A stretch of 64,000 nucleotides of DNA. Origin: Trichosporon coremiiforme (lineage: Eukaryota > Basidiomycota > Tremellomycetes > Trichosporonales > Trichosporonaceae). Each line of letters opens with the position of its first letter. Within the stretch, counting starts at the first letter, position 1. The DNA lies in NCBI GenBank assembly GCA_039545355.1, contig BCJJ01000012.1, positions 1,071,067 through 1,135,066 on the forward strand. Direction: 5' to 3'. Both the position numbers and the translations under genes were made by a program. Below, one piece after another: positions 46,071-57,300 of this stretch. Below the pieces are notes generated by a model, which saw nothing but the letters and a program-made list of their open reading frames with translations, searched no databases and had not been told where the DNA came from.

Positions 46071-46679
46071 TCATTCCTCGTTCGAAGCAGCCCCACAGTT
46101 GCCCTTGTCTGTCGGGATGGGCCCCGTGCGCGTGAGCACAGGCTCAAAGCGGGCTGAGCGCTGCCTCCATGAGAGGAAGAGTTTGGGGGGTTCCTGCCCC
46201 CCGATCGCGGACAGACACCACGTCTGCTGGGGCGGCGCCCCCTTCCCGTGGTCTGCAATTGGTGTCAGCGTGTTCGAAGAGTCGCAAGTGACTGCCTGAC
46301 AACGGGAGTCATCGGCATACGGTGTGTACTTACATGTACAGATCGATGATCGCTTGACCATGTTCCACGTCCATGATGTCTCGACGGTGGGGTCGTCGGT
46401 GGGGATGCACGACGCCAGCACTGCATTCTGGCCTTCATCGCCCTTCTTCAGGCCGATGCATCGGTCGTCTTCGCCGAAGAGCCGCAGCTGGTTTTCAATG
46501 TAGCTCCAGCGCTGTGTCGGTCCCGAATCGCATTTGCCGTACTCGAGTGGGGTACCAATGTCTGTGTTGTCGTCCTTGGTCTGGACGCACCATGGGCCGT
46601 CCGGCCCAGAAAGCTGGAGGAACGTGAAGGCCGCTCCAAGAGCGGGCGAGGCGAGGGAGAGCCCGAGAAGGAGACGCAT
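46071..46679 (-). CDS. Secreted ricin-B-like protein (fourth copy)
   Basis: Starts at the ATG at 46679 with a signal peptide (MRLLLGLSLASPALGAAF). The ricin-like part reads GPWCVQTKDDNTDIGTPLEYGKCDSGPTQRWSYIENQLRL, then DDRCIGLKKGDEGQNAVLASC and ETSWTWNM. Its core, with paired Cys, DRCIG and VLASC, matches the copy at 48614-49269. A 42-nt in-frame segment with GTAAGT and CAG ends (about 46334-46293) may be an intron. Removed, it gives SICTFTCDSS; retained, CKYTPYADDSRC. Both leave the frame open to the stop at 46071. The last ~50 residues do not resemble the other copies. Confidence 0.65.
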   Translation of the reverse strand: MRLLLGLSLASPALGAAFTFLQLSGPDGPWCVQTKDDNTDIGTPLEYGKCDSGPTQRWSYIENQLRLFGEDDRCIGLKKGDEGQNAVLASCIPTDDPTVETSWTWNMVKRSSICTCKYTPYADDSRCQAVTCDSSNTLTPIADHGKGAPPQQTWCLSAIGGQEPPKLFLSWRQRSARFEPVLTRTGPIPTDKGNCGAASNEE

Positions 46680-48613
46680 ACTGGGCAAGAATCAAGTTCT
46701 CAGGTTGGAGACTTCAAAAACTCGGGCACAGGGTGGTGGGTGGATGATGTGAGAGGTGGAGGTCAGTGTTTGCTGGTGTGGTGTGCGGCAGTAGGAGCGA
46801 TGAGCGGGGAGCCGAACACGAACAACACCACGCTTTCTTTCTTAAGAAGCATGCGGTTGTCATGAGGGGTCTGCTGTGTGCTGCGACCGAAGCGGGATGG
46901 ACGTCGCGCTCACGACGTCCCGCACGCGTGGGTGCGTTGTCAAGCTGATCTGCTCGGATCCGCATCTGGCCGCTTGGCACACCTCATCACAGATCGCAAA
47001 GCTGACTACGGAAGCACTCGTGTCCGACGAAGCAGCCGTCAAAATCTTAGGCTTCTAGATAGCTAGATCCCATCGAAGCACGCCTATTCCTTCTTCCCTC
47101 AGCGGCATGCAAGTCGGTTAGTGTTGTTTCAAGAACCACATGGTGCGTTTCAGGCTGAATTGTCGTTGAGAACCGTCTGGCTGACGTACAAACAAGAGGA
47201 GCAATATCTGTAGAATTCGCCGGATTATCGGCTAATTTCGAAGCCTCCTCTAATGGCTCTTACTTGCAGCACAGCTATGCATGAGGGATTGGGCCCAGCT
47301 CTCCTGGTAACTGACAGATGCCGAGCAGCGAATTCTGACCGCCGGAGTGGAAGCAAATGTGGACGGGACGTTGACACCGGTATGGGTCGAGTTTAAGTTT
47401 AGCGGCTGGGTTTCCGTCGGACAATCCATGGAATCCGTGAGACTTCTGATGGCATCGTCACAGGGCCTTAGGAGACGCACGACAACACCTGAACGGAGGC
47501 TATGGAATCCGAATATCATCGGATGTTGCTGAATGCTGCAGCCTGAGATGTGCTAGAGTGCATGCAGCATCGTGCCGCCCGTCTGCGCTCCCGATACGTA
47601 CGCTTGGACGAAGAACAACCACATTGCCGCTGTTACGGTTGCCATGCTGCATCGCCGCCATCCCATCAGTTGGACTGCTTCGACCACTTGCTCGACGCTG
47701 AAGCACCGGGACATCCTTCCGAGCTACAACCTATAAGTTTATGTAGACTTAGCATAGAGTGCGAACCTCCGAGAGCAGGGGTAGCTGTTGGCTCAATCCC
47801 GAAACGACGGACGTTTCGAGAACAAGCCCGCTGGCCCGCTCGTGTCGTACTAACCATGATGCCTCCCTGTCAAGGGCTGATTTTCGATGTCTGTCATCGT
47901 TCTCCCTGCTTGTGGGAGGACGACGGAGCGCGACGTCAAGCCTCGAGGGGGATTTGGGTTTGCGAGTTTGATGGCGTCCCCGCTTCCAGGACTTGCAAGG
48001 AACGGCGCATGGTATGTTTGACTCACCCTGCAGCTACCCAGGTGGAATGGAAATCCGCAGCGAATCGCACCAGTAGCCGCCCGCTGCTTGGCGGTGCACG
48101 AAGTCCCAACGGCCCGCTCCCTTGCCCTCATTCGATTGCTCGCCCCGGAGGCTCCTCGTTGCCGTCCTCAACAACCAAGGACACGGGTCCCAAATGTGGT
48201 ACCCATCTTCCCAGCATGAAGGGGCAGCCATGAGGGGTGAGGGGACGGCATCGAGGATTGGCGAATCCGCGAGGTTGATTTGGCTGTAGCCATTAGGGTT
48301 TGCGTCATGGGGAGACCGCGATATGAGCGTGCCGTAAGCAGACAAACTTTGTTTTGTTCTGTTGATGACACAAACAAACTACTGTTGTTAGAAGGGAGCG
48401 GGCCGGCTTCACTTTCTAGGTCGTACTGCAGTGAGCTGTGTGCAGAGTGCGATGGGTCAATTTCCACGAGAAGGTACTACTACCTGGGCAGCGCATTGTT
48501 GATGGGGAGAGATGATACATATATCTACTGAGCCGTGTCGAACAGCTCGTCAGTCGTGTTGCAGTGTTCGGTTCGTGTTCTAATCCGCCATGAAATGTGG
48601 CTAGATGAAGTGT
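46680..48613. other. Gene-poor interval between two lectin-like genes
   Basis: An open frame of 227 codons at 47550-48233 (+) has no signal, domain or codon pattern that I trust. No RNA gene or transposon end recognised. Confidence 0.35.
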
Positions 48614-49269
48614 TTAATCCTCCTTCTTCTCGTCAATGTTGGGGTTGATTGGGTAGTGGGGGGCGGAACTGTCCCTGTAGACACCGGCAGCGCCGTCCTG
48701 CCACGAGATGGGGGTGTGGGTGCCGGGCGGGCCTGACACAAGCTGAACTTGGATACCGGCCACGGGCGCCTTAACGCACGTAGCGCTCACGATCCGTCCC
48801 GGAACCGCGGCAACGTCGGTACACAGGTAGGCACCCTCACCCGGAGTCGAGTGCTGCTCGTTGGGAAGTCCGAAGCCAAACGTGACGGTCTTGATCTCGG
48901 GGCCGTTCTTGGTGCACGAGGCGAGTACGAGGCGATCCTGCTTGTTCACTGCTCGTCAGAAATTGCGTGTTGCACGAAGTGGGCCATCAACTTACCGCCG
49001 ATACACCTGTCTTCGACACCAGCCAGGCGGAGCTTGCCGTTCTCACGGAACCAGCCCTGTTTCTTCTTATCAGGGCCGCCGCAGTACCATCCGTTGATCG
49101 GGTTACCGATGTCGGTGATACCGTGGGCGTTGTCCAGACAGAGGTCGGTGTCAACGACCTTAAGAGAAGCAGGAAGGTCTCCCGGCTTGGGGCTGTAGCT
49201 TCCACCGGCGGGAGCAGCAGCGACGGCACCGGCAAGGGCAAGAGCAGTGATGAAGGAGGTAGCGACCAT
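48614..49269 (-). CDS. Secreted ricin-B-like protein (fifth copy)
   Basis: Two exons (49269-48996, 48948-48614) joined by a 47-nt intron give 202 residues. Signal peptide MVATSFITALALAGAVAAAPA precedes the ricin-like core: TDLCLDNAHGITDIGNPINGWYCGG, QGWFRENGKLRLAGVEDRCIG, RLVLASCTKNGPE, GAYLCTDVA. It ends in a short charged tail (NIDEKKED). The intron splits right after DRCIG, the same place where the 43650-44692 gene has one after DRCLA. That is good evidence of common descent. Extracellular; binding target unknown. Confidence 0.75.
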
Positions 49270-50107
49270 TGTGAGAAGATGGATGGACTTTGCAAGGAGG
49301 GTAGCAGTTGTTTTCGTGGTTGCTGTGCGTTGGAGTTGGAAGTTGTTGACACTCTCGACGGAGGTCCATCTGGGTGTCTTATATACCTTTCATGGCCGGA
49401 AAACAACGTTTCCGGACAGTGGTAAGCGACTCAACTTTGCCCCAAGAAAGCGCCAGGACAAGCCCATCGTCAAGGACACCTGCAATAGCCCTGTCACGTC
49501 GGGAACAACGAGAGGAAGTTCGAGACGAGCTTTCCGACGTTGTCAAGGACCTACTGTGATCAAGGGTTCGTTCGATTGGGGACCACGAGGTGCTGCTGTC
49601 TCTTGGTAGAGACAGCGGGGGTACTGCTGGGACACGATGCCGCCGAAGTGCTGAGCGGCGCTGGTCCGCCTCGTCTGGCCCCGAGGCCAGTTAGGCTGAT
49701 TCTGGGAACCAAACGGGCTGGTCAGGCCGTGACGACGCTCGAACTTGAGCTTGCTGCCGATCGGCACATCGGGAAAGGGGGTAGGGAGGCGACACCGAAG
49801 CCCGCAACTTCTTAGCCTTGCCGGATGCTGTGCAGTCCCCCCACGAGGATGTGCTCTCCGACGCAGGTGACGGTGATTACTGGCCCAGGTCGGTGTGGTA
49901 TCTGAGGACCGGAGCTGTCCCGCTCACATGTGGCGATTCGCACTATCATTTGCGCTATCTCACCCGCATCTTTTCGCCTGCCTTCCGGATGTCAGGTAGT
50001 TAATCCACTGGCAACTGGATTGCTGGTGTGACATAAGGCTTCGTTATCCTGCAGATACGAACCCTCGGTCGGATACCCCGGACGTCTGATCTCGGCCCGT
50101 CACCCTT
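49270..50107. other. Intergenic left of the transposon
   Basis: Contains the lectin-like gene promoter block, then gene-free sequence up to the transposon end at 50108. Confidence 0.4.
49379..49395 (-). promoter_or_regulatory. TATA-containing promoter block shared with the 43650-44692 gene
   Basis: Exact repeat of the 17-mer found at 44772-44788, here about 110 bp upstream of the ATG at 49269. Confidence 0.6.
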
Positions 50108-50136
50108 TAAACTAGGGTCACAGGTTAAGTCGAACG
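50108..50136. repeat. Left terminal inverted repeat of the Tc1 element
   Basis: Reverse complement of 51840-51868 without a mismatch; includes the TA at its outer edge. Confidence 0.92.
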
Positions 50137-50551
50137 GATGCGCACGGTCCCGTCATCGTCAACCTCGCCGTGGCTCATGTTCTGATCCATAACTCATGCA
50201 ACGGTACTCTTTATGCCTAGAAACTCCGCGTAGAGCCGAAAGGAATGCTTGGCAGCTCGGACAAATGGAGCTGCAGAGCGCACCGTGCATACTGGCCACC
50301 ACACCACCACAATAAAGCTGCATGTCACCACCCTCCTTATCGCCCTAGATCTCAGCCACCGAGGCCTGTGCTTGCCCCAAATCTTTCATGTATCAAGCTC
50401 CGAAGCTGGGCTTTTGGAAAATCCAAGAATTGAGTCGAAACCATGCATATCGGCAGCGGAGTCCGTCCGACTGTCCATCTTTGTGGCATATAAGCCTCCT
50501 TGAGTGCCACTTCTCTTCCACAACAGCTCTACCTCATCAGAACTTGCAGCT

Positions 50552-51692
50552 ATGCCTCGCCCTTGCCTCACACCTCGCCGCCGCGCCAAGATTGCGTCCT
50601 TGGCTCGCTACCGCAGCTATTCCTCTGTCGCCTGGGAGTACAACATCGCCAAGAGCACTGTGGGTTACTGTGTGATGTTAGCTCGCCTCCAGGCTCTCAT
50701 TCCACCTGCTCTGGCTGTTCTGAACCCTGTCCAGGGGATCCGCATCCCCCGCAGCCACACCAAGCTCACTCCCGACAACCTCAGAGCGATCTACGAGGTC
50801 TTTGAGGCTCAGCCCTTCGCCAGCAATCGTGAGGTGTTGGACACTCTTGCAGACAGAGACATTGTCCTCTCTCTCATGACTCTGCGCCGTGCACGTCGCC
50901 AGCTTGGTTATGGCCGCTTTGTGGCTCTTGTGCGGCCGTATCTAAGCCCCCTTCACAAGGAGAAGCGTCTCGCTTATGCTCTTGAGCAGCAGCGACTCTT
51001 CCAAGAGTGGAGGAAGGTGATCTTCTGTGACGAGGTCCCTCTCTACATTGACCAGCTCCACAGAGCATATGTGACGCGCCCCATCGGTTCTGACCGTGCC
51101 AATGAGCGGTGAGTGTCTTTCCTGACGTTCTACATGCTGTGGAAGAGTGCTGACACTCAGGTACATCCAGTACACCTTCAGATCGAGCTGTGGGTCGATT
51201 ATGTGCTGGGGGGCTATCTGGTATGGCGGCAAGTCGAAGCTGGTGTGGTTTGACACCTCCCAGTCGACCTCCAAGCGCAAGGGAGTCAATGCGGCCATCT
51301 ATCGCACCCAGGTGACTGAGAAGGAGTTGTTTGATTGCTGGAAGCGTGTCAAGACTCAGTGGCGTGGTTATGGCTTGCCCTGGGTTGTAGAGGACAACGC
51401 TGTCGTCCACACAGCCAAGGCCACCCGTGGCAAGGCAGAGCAACTTGGCATGCGCTTCCTGCCTCACCCTCCCTGCTCTCCTTGCCTCAACCCCATTGAG
51501 AACCTTTGGAGCAACCTCAAGCGCCGCCTGGCCCGTCTCAACCCTCGTCCCACCACCCAGGAGGGGCTATTCGCTGCCGCTACGGAGCTCTGGAACACCT
51601 ATGATCAGAATGAGATCGACCGACTTATCATGTCCATGCCTAACAGGATCAAGGACACCATCTCTGCTAATGGAGGACACATTAAGTATTGA
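50552..51692 (+). CDS. Tc1-family DD34E transposase
   Basis: Two exons (50552-51108, 51161-51692) joined by a 52-nt intron (GTGAGT, GCTGACACTCAG) give 362 residues. The N-terminal helix-turn-helix DNA-binding part begins PRRRAKIASLARYRSYSSVAWEYNIAKSTVGY. The catalytic triad can be read as Asp160 in VIFCDEVPLY, Asp264 in VVEDNAVVHTA and Glu299 in PCLNPIENLW. There are 34 residues between the last two, the Tc1 spacing. All three are intact. It cuts and rejoins element ends at TA sites. The host-type intron inside a transposase gene means excision competence depends on splicing. Confidence 0.92.
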
Positions 51693-51839
51693 TCCCAGGT
51701 GCACCATGCTTCGTATATAGGTTACCAAGACTCCCATGCACGTGGAACAACTGTTTATAGAGCAAGAAACATGCATATGCATGAGTTATTCGTGGTTGCA
51801 GCGAGGTCGACAGTTCACGGCCTCGTTTGTGGCACCACT

Positions 51840-51868
51840 CGTTCGACTTAACCTGTGACCCTAGTTTA
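51840..51868. repeat. Right terminal inverted repeat of the Tc1 element
   Basis: Perfect inverted match to 50108-50136. Confidence 0.92.
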
Positions 51869-54080
51869 CTTCCGTTCTGGCATCAGGTTCATCCAAGCAA
51901 CTTCCGATTGCAGACCGTTGACCGTCCCTTAAGCGCAAGCATGCGATGCGATAACGTCAATCGATACCTACAACCTTTGCTATCCCAAGTCCTTCCCCAT
52001 CATTCACTGCTACGCCCTACGACGTTCGGTTTCATGACGAGTTATGTTTGTTTATTGTGTATCTCTGTGACCTCATCCGCAGGCATACCCATAGGCATGT
52101 GCCCAACTTTCAGGATTAGGTCGCTGGCGAGCGATAAGTCTAACAACAATTGAACGGGGCATGCTTAACCCTTTCCGCTGTGGACGGGGCATGTGCCAGG
52201 GCGATAGCCAGAGTTTGCCTATGCCGTGCATGATTCAGGCCGCAAACATTAGCAAGCGTTAGAGCGAATGCCATTTGCTCTGGCATATGAACTATCCAGG
52301 TGAACGAAACGCCAGGGGGAAGAAACGACGGCGGGGGACAGTAGGGCCGCTTCAGACATGGGCAGCTTCGGCGGGGGCGGCGATGCGATTCTGTCGTTGT
52401 CAAGACTGGAGGCGGTCGCTGGTGGTCGTCAAGAGGCGGACGAACTCTATTCGTAGACGAGGAGATAAGATTATCGGGTCAGTTCCCGTACATAACAGAT
52501 TACGTTCACAGGGTGAGGCAGCCATGTGCGTAAGCCCGTAAACCACTCCGACCGATCGTCCCAGCATCCTGGTCACTCCTGACCAGTGCTGTCGTGGGAG
52601 TCTGCAGCAAACCTACCGTTCCACAGTCAGCGGGTACAGCAGAGCCCCTCAGATGGCCCGTGGACCCAAACTTGTCGTCGCGCAGCTGCTATGCACAAGA
52701 GGTGGTACTACGTACGAGAATGTACGTGAGCGCCGTGGGAGAATGTACATTGTTCCTCGGCCAATTATCGAGACTTATCACTCCCGGTATCCAACTATAT
52801 GATGCCCCTCGTCAACCAGGTCCACCACTGAGAGTGCTTGGTCTGCCGTTTGGGTTTTCAGTTCGGCGCGGCGGCGCACGGCGATTGTCCAATGCGCGCG
52901 CGGGGTTCGGTGCAAGCTCATTCCCAGACAGCGCCGAAACGAGACGGCAATCGTTCCTTGTCTACCTCACTCAACGGCAGCCGGACCAACGTTGCATAAG
53001 CTCGATACCAGACGTCGTTGCGCCAACCAAGAACTTTCTCGGACAGATCGGAGACATCGTCACCCATGCGTTAGCGTGGCGCTTGTCGTGATCTGTACAC
53101 TGCCTCTGCGAGAGCGTTACGTCCTGCCATCTACCGAAGCCTTGTTTTAATCATGGTGCCTCCGCGCCAGAACAGCTGCCCAGCTGAAGGAACATGGTAT
53201 GCGAGCTGTCCTGCTTCCGGTTGTTGAGCTTCCACTCGGCTCTCCAGGGCGAATCTCTGCGGTAGCAAAGGCATGGGTCTCATTGGACGGTCGGCATAGC
53301 CTTGGTCGATGGTAGTAAGGAAGGAGGATCATTCGAAGACCGAACGAACGGGGTGTCAGCCCGAGCTCCGCGGCTTATGTCATGAGGGGCTTTACCTCAT
53401 GTTTGGTCGTCTCAGAGTATGGTAGCTTTGCTCCGCCTCTCACTAATCTCGTTTGGCTGTAGCTTGGACGGCCACGTTTGCGTTGATGGCCGTCCACCGG
53501 GCAGACATGGCCACGCGGTCGCAATGACGACGCTGGTTCCGCAAACTCAGAGTTGAGAGATCCAGAGGAACGCCGAGGAACATCCACGGAGTTACGGGGT
53601 CGAATCAGGCATACGGATAGAGTTGAGGAGCGGTGGAACTGTTCCGGATGTGAAAGGTGGCCCCCAGTGTGATAGTCCGTGGCATCGCTACCAACCGTCA
53701 CCCGAACAAGCTCCAGCATTCAGACTCCAGTGCAGCCTGCTAGATCAATTCCCATTCTGGTCAGTTTGGCTCGCTCCGGACCGGGCCGCTCAGCCGGCAG
53801 ATCAATGCCGAGATGCTGGTTCGGGCTCGGACTTGAGCCCGAAGCCGACGCCCGCGAGGCGGGCTGGTACCAGGTACGGACCTAGATGTCTTGGATACCA
53901 GCGGTGCTTGTTTGCGCTTAACACAACCCGCAGTAGGTCCAGATCGTACCCTCCCGTCAGGCCGTGGAGCTCGGACAGGCTGACTTCAACCCCCTTCATC
54001 CAAAAGGAAAGGGCCAGAAGCAAAAGCACATGTTGCCCTTGAACCAGCTCCCGAAGGATTAGGGGGGCAGCGTTTGGATG
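51869..54080. other. Gene-poor interval between transposon and tRNA-Phe
   Basis: No supported gene over 2.2 kb. ORFs at 52594-53091 (+) and 53375-53719 (-) show no family features. No further transposon ends seen. Confidence 0.35.
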
Positions 54081-54161
54081 TGGGACGAGGGCGGATCGAA
54101 CGCCCGACCTCAAGAATTGAGTATCTTCACTCTCGCGCTCTCCCAACTGAGCTATCATCCC
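54081..54161 (-). tRNA. tRNA-Phe (GAA) with an 8-nt intron
   Basis: Read on the minus strand, the acceptor stem is GGGATGA with TCGTCCC plus discriminator A. The D-arm GCTCAGTTGGGAGAGC is as in yeast tRNA-Phe. The anticodon stem is CGAGA/TCTTG, and the T-arm GGGCG TTCGATC CGCCC. The 15-nt loop gives T33 then GAA at 54128-54126 and G37. The eight bases 54124-54117 are a likely intron at the canonical site. No T-run follows at once; the first TTTT is about 70 nt downstream. Confidence 0.88.
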
Positions 54162-54315
54162 TTTCACATCAGCCACGTTTCTCAGCTTACCTAAAACTAC
54201 CTGGCAGTTGGATTCGAGTTTCGCCAGATGGTTTTCTGGTAGCAGCAAAAGCGGAGACAGCGCAGAAAGCTCAGAGTTGTGAATGTCTGTAGTCCATGCA
54301 TGCAGATTCTAAAGA

Positions 54316-57300
54316 CTATGCTAGCCTAGAAAGACACTCCAACCTACGCCGCGACTTCTCGCGCACGACCCAATCAGGTTCGATGATACCGCGCCCATAC
54401 TCTCGATAGAAAGACTGGATGACCCCTGCCGTCTTTGGGTTTTTCGCGCCAAGCCTGGCGAGAAGGCCTGAAGCGTACTGGACGTCAATCAGGTTGTTGC
54501 GGAAGATGTTGGGAGGTTCCTCCACGAACAGCTCAGTGGTTTTGTCCCCATCACGGAGCAGAGCGAAGTCCACTGCGACGCCATCCGCATCCAGAGCCTT
54601 AACCCAGAGCCACTCTTCCCATTGTCCACGCTCCGCGGTATCGGTGAGCTGGGACTCAAGCCAGGCCCACCATAGCTCGACCGCCTTCTGCTGCACGACT
54701 GGACGCTTCAGACCCAGTCCCCGCTGGACAATCGACGCAGCACCCTGCCGGATCTCGAGGTCATCGTCCTGGAGCAAAGTGAGAAGTGCACGTTGCAGGA
54801 CGGTGCGCGTACTCGATGTCGGACCATACAGAACATTCACCAAGCCCTCGAGACTGCGCAGAGCGGCCATGCGGCTGGGTTCGGCCTAGGGTTAGCTTTA
54901 ATCAACAGGTCGGTAGCGATAACTTACTTGCTCCTCCGCGGCTGCCTCAGAGATAAGCGTGGCCAGCTTCGCGATACGCTCAACATCCTGATCGGCGCTG
55001 AACCGACCCATGGCCACCAAAGCCGCCTCCTTCAGAGGCACGCAACGCGTCTTTTGGTATCGCTTCCAGACAATGTCTGCGATGGCGGGTCGGTTTTCCT
55101 CGAACTCCGCTGTCGACGGCCAAGATGCTAAAGCGTCGAAGACGGCTGTATGCACGCCGTCACCAACCGGCGACTGGCACAGCTTGACCAACGACTTGAA
55201 CGTGGCGTCACTGTAATCCGAGGCACCGAGGTTCTCCAAGGCGGTCAAGTGGGCGTCCTCAGGCATCGAAGGGTGCAGCAGGTCAACAAGGTTTGAAGAC
55301 ACAAGAGCCTTCGCAGCGCTGGCACAGAGCAGGTCGGCACCAGGGGCATTCGACCGCCTCAAGGACGACAGAGCGATCTCCTTCGTGATGGAAGGCAGGG
55401 ACGGCGTGAGAGGCTCGACCAACGAGGCGTACGCATTCACGCAATTCACAGCAGCAGTAACGATGGTGGGGTTCCGCTGCTGCCACAGCGACTCGCGCAT
55501 GCGGTCCTCTATGATACGCCGATCGTCGTCGGACACATTCTCCCACTGAATCACATCCGTGATAAGATGCTCGAGGAACAGGAGTCGTCCGTGAACCAAG
55601 TTGAGATCCATCGATGAGTGGGAGATGCGGGTGGCCGTTACCTTCGCCTTCTCCACTGCCTGGTCAGGGCTCAGCAGACTCGAAAGCGCTTGGCTAGCCA
55701 CAGCTCTGATTTGGATGTCGGGATTGGACAGATAACCCTCCACGATGGGACAAAGCTGAGCAGCCTCGGACGCTCCGTCCTGAGACCAGCGCAGAGACCT
55801 CAGAATGATGAGCGCAGGGAACAGCGGGGAGTGCTCGCCGAGACCGGTAGGGCCAGCGCGGCGATTGCGGGCGAGGAAGTCATTGATCCACGGCATGAGT
55901 GTAGGGTACTTCTGGACCCAGGAGGCCAGCGTTTGGCGGTTTGCCAAGGCGGCTCTTGTTCCGGCCTCACCTTGTGATCGAGGGTTGTGGTTCAGCAGTC
56001 GGTGAGACAGAGTAGAGAAGATAATCAGACCACCGTTTCGGACATTCCAACTGGAGGGTCAGTGTTGCGCGCTACCTCCTCTGGCAGATCAAGACGTACT
56101 TGGGCGAACCGAATGCTTGCAACGCAACAGTGACGGCCCTCTCGAAGTACGCTTCGAGGTGCCGGGAGTGCTTCGCGTCCAGGAGAAGAATCTTGAGACA
56201 GTTCAAGGCGTGAACCTTAGCGGCGTCGGGGGAGGGAGTGTCGAGGCGAGCCATCGTTACGAGGGCATCAACGGTGTATTCCAGCAGGTCAGCGTCGGTC
56301 GAGACCAGTGCCAAGATGGTGTGGGGAAGGGCAGCAGATCTTCGGAGCGTCGAGATATGTCCCTTTCCAATGGTATACAGCTCAGTCTTCGGTCAGCTTG
56401 CTTCATCGCGGCCGCTCTAAGCTCACCTCGAGCCACTCCTTCACGAGGTCCTTCATATCCGTACGTCGCACAACGTCCACGACCCAGCCGAACGCAGGGG
56501 CAATCTTTGAGAACGTGCCCCTGTGTCTGACCTCATGCAGCCAAGTGAGGAAATGGTGTCCGGCGTGGTCGACTTCAGATGGCGACCACACCGTTTGGTT
56601 CTTAACCCTCAGCGGCGCGGTTATGATGGCTGCCAGCAGCTCGCTCGCTTCCTTCGTTGCTCGCCAACAGCCGCTGAGCAGCCCGGTGTGATCCAGGTTT
56701 TCCTCGTCGTCGCCATCGCCAAGTACGTCGTAGGCCTTAGCGATCTCGTGGGCTGCCGTCTTGTCCTCAGACTCCGGACCCAACGAGATGACCTTTGAAG
56801 TGACAGTCCAGACTCGCTCAACGAGGGCGAAGAGCTGATGAAGGAAGGGCGACCATTTTGATTGCCCTTCAGGGATAGAGAGGTCAAGGTATTGAACGAG
56901 CTCCCTGCAGAGTCAGGATCACGACTAATCGCACAAACGTACGCAATGGCACTCAGCAGCCCATGCAGCGGAAACTCGGCGATACCACTTGCCAGGTCCG
57001 TCTCGCAACGCTGCAGGTGGGAACCCAACAGCTGAAGCATGCCTTCCAAGAAAGCCGCAGCCGCGTCATCGCCCTGAGGCTGTATGACCTTCGTGAAGAG
57101 GATGCTGAGGGCCGCCCGGCCCGCTTCAGCTTGGGTGTTTCGGCGATGGTTGATGGACGTCTGCGCGGAGAACAGCAACTCCTCTGTCGCCACACTGTTC
57201 GGTTCGAAACCTTGGAGAGGAAGAGGTGACTGGGAGATCCTAAAGGTCAGCTTCTCGGAAAACTCGCCCCTTGCTTACACATCTTTGGCTGCTGCTCGCA

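Larger units (their letters stand above)
50108..51868 (+). mobile_element. Tc1-type DNA transposon, apparently complete
   Basis: A 1761-bp unit bounded by perfect 29-bp inverted repeats (50108-50136 and 51840-51868), each starting TAAACTAGGGTCACAGG from outside. The outermost TA on each side fits the TA target duplication of Tc1/mariner elements. It holds one transposase gene with an intron, a TATA-like ATATAA near 50490 and no stop inside the coding frame. No divergence between the two ends suggests recent insertion. Confidence 0.9.

Noticed and set aside
47550..48233. 227-codon plus-strand ORF
   Set aside because: No signal, domain, repeat or splice support; length can arise by chance at this GC content.
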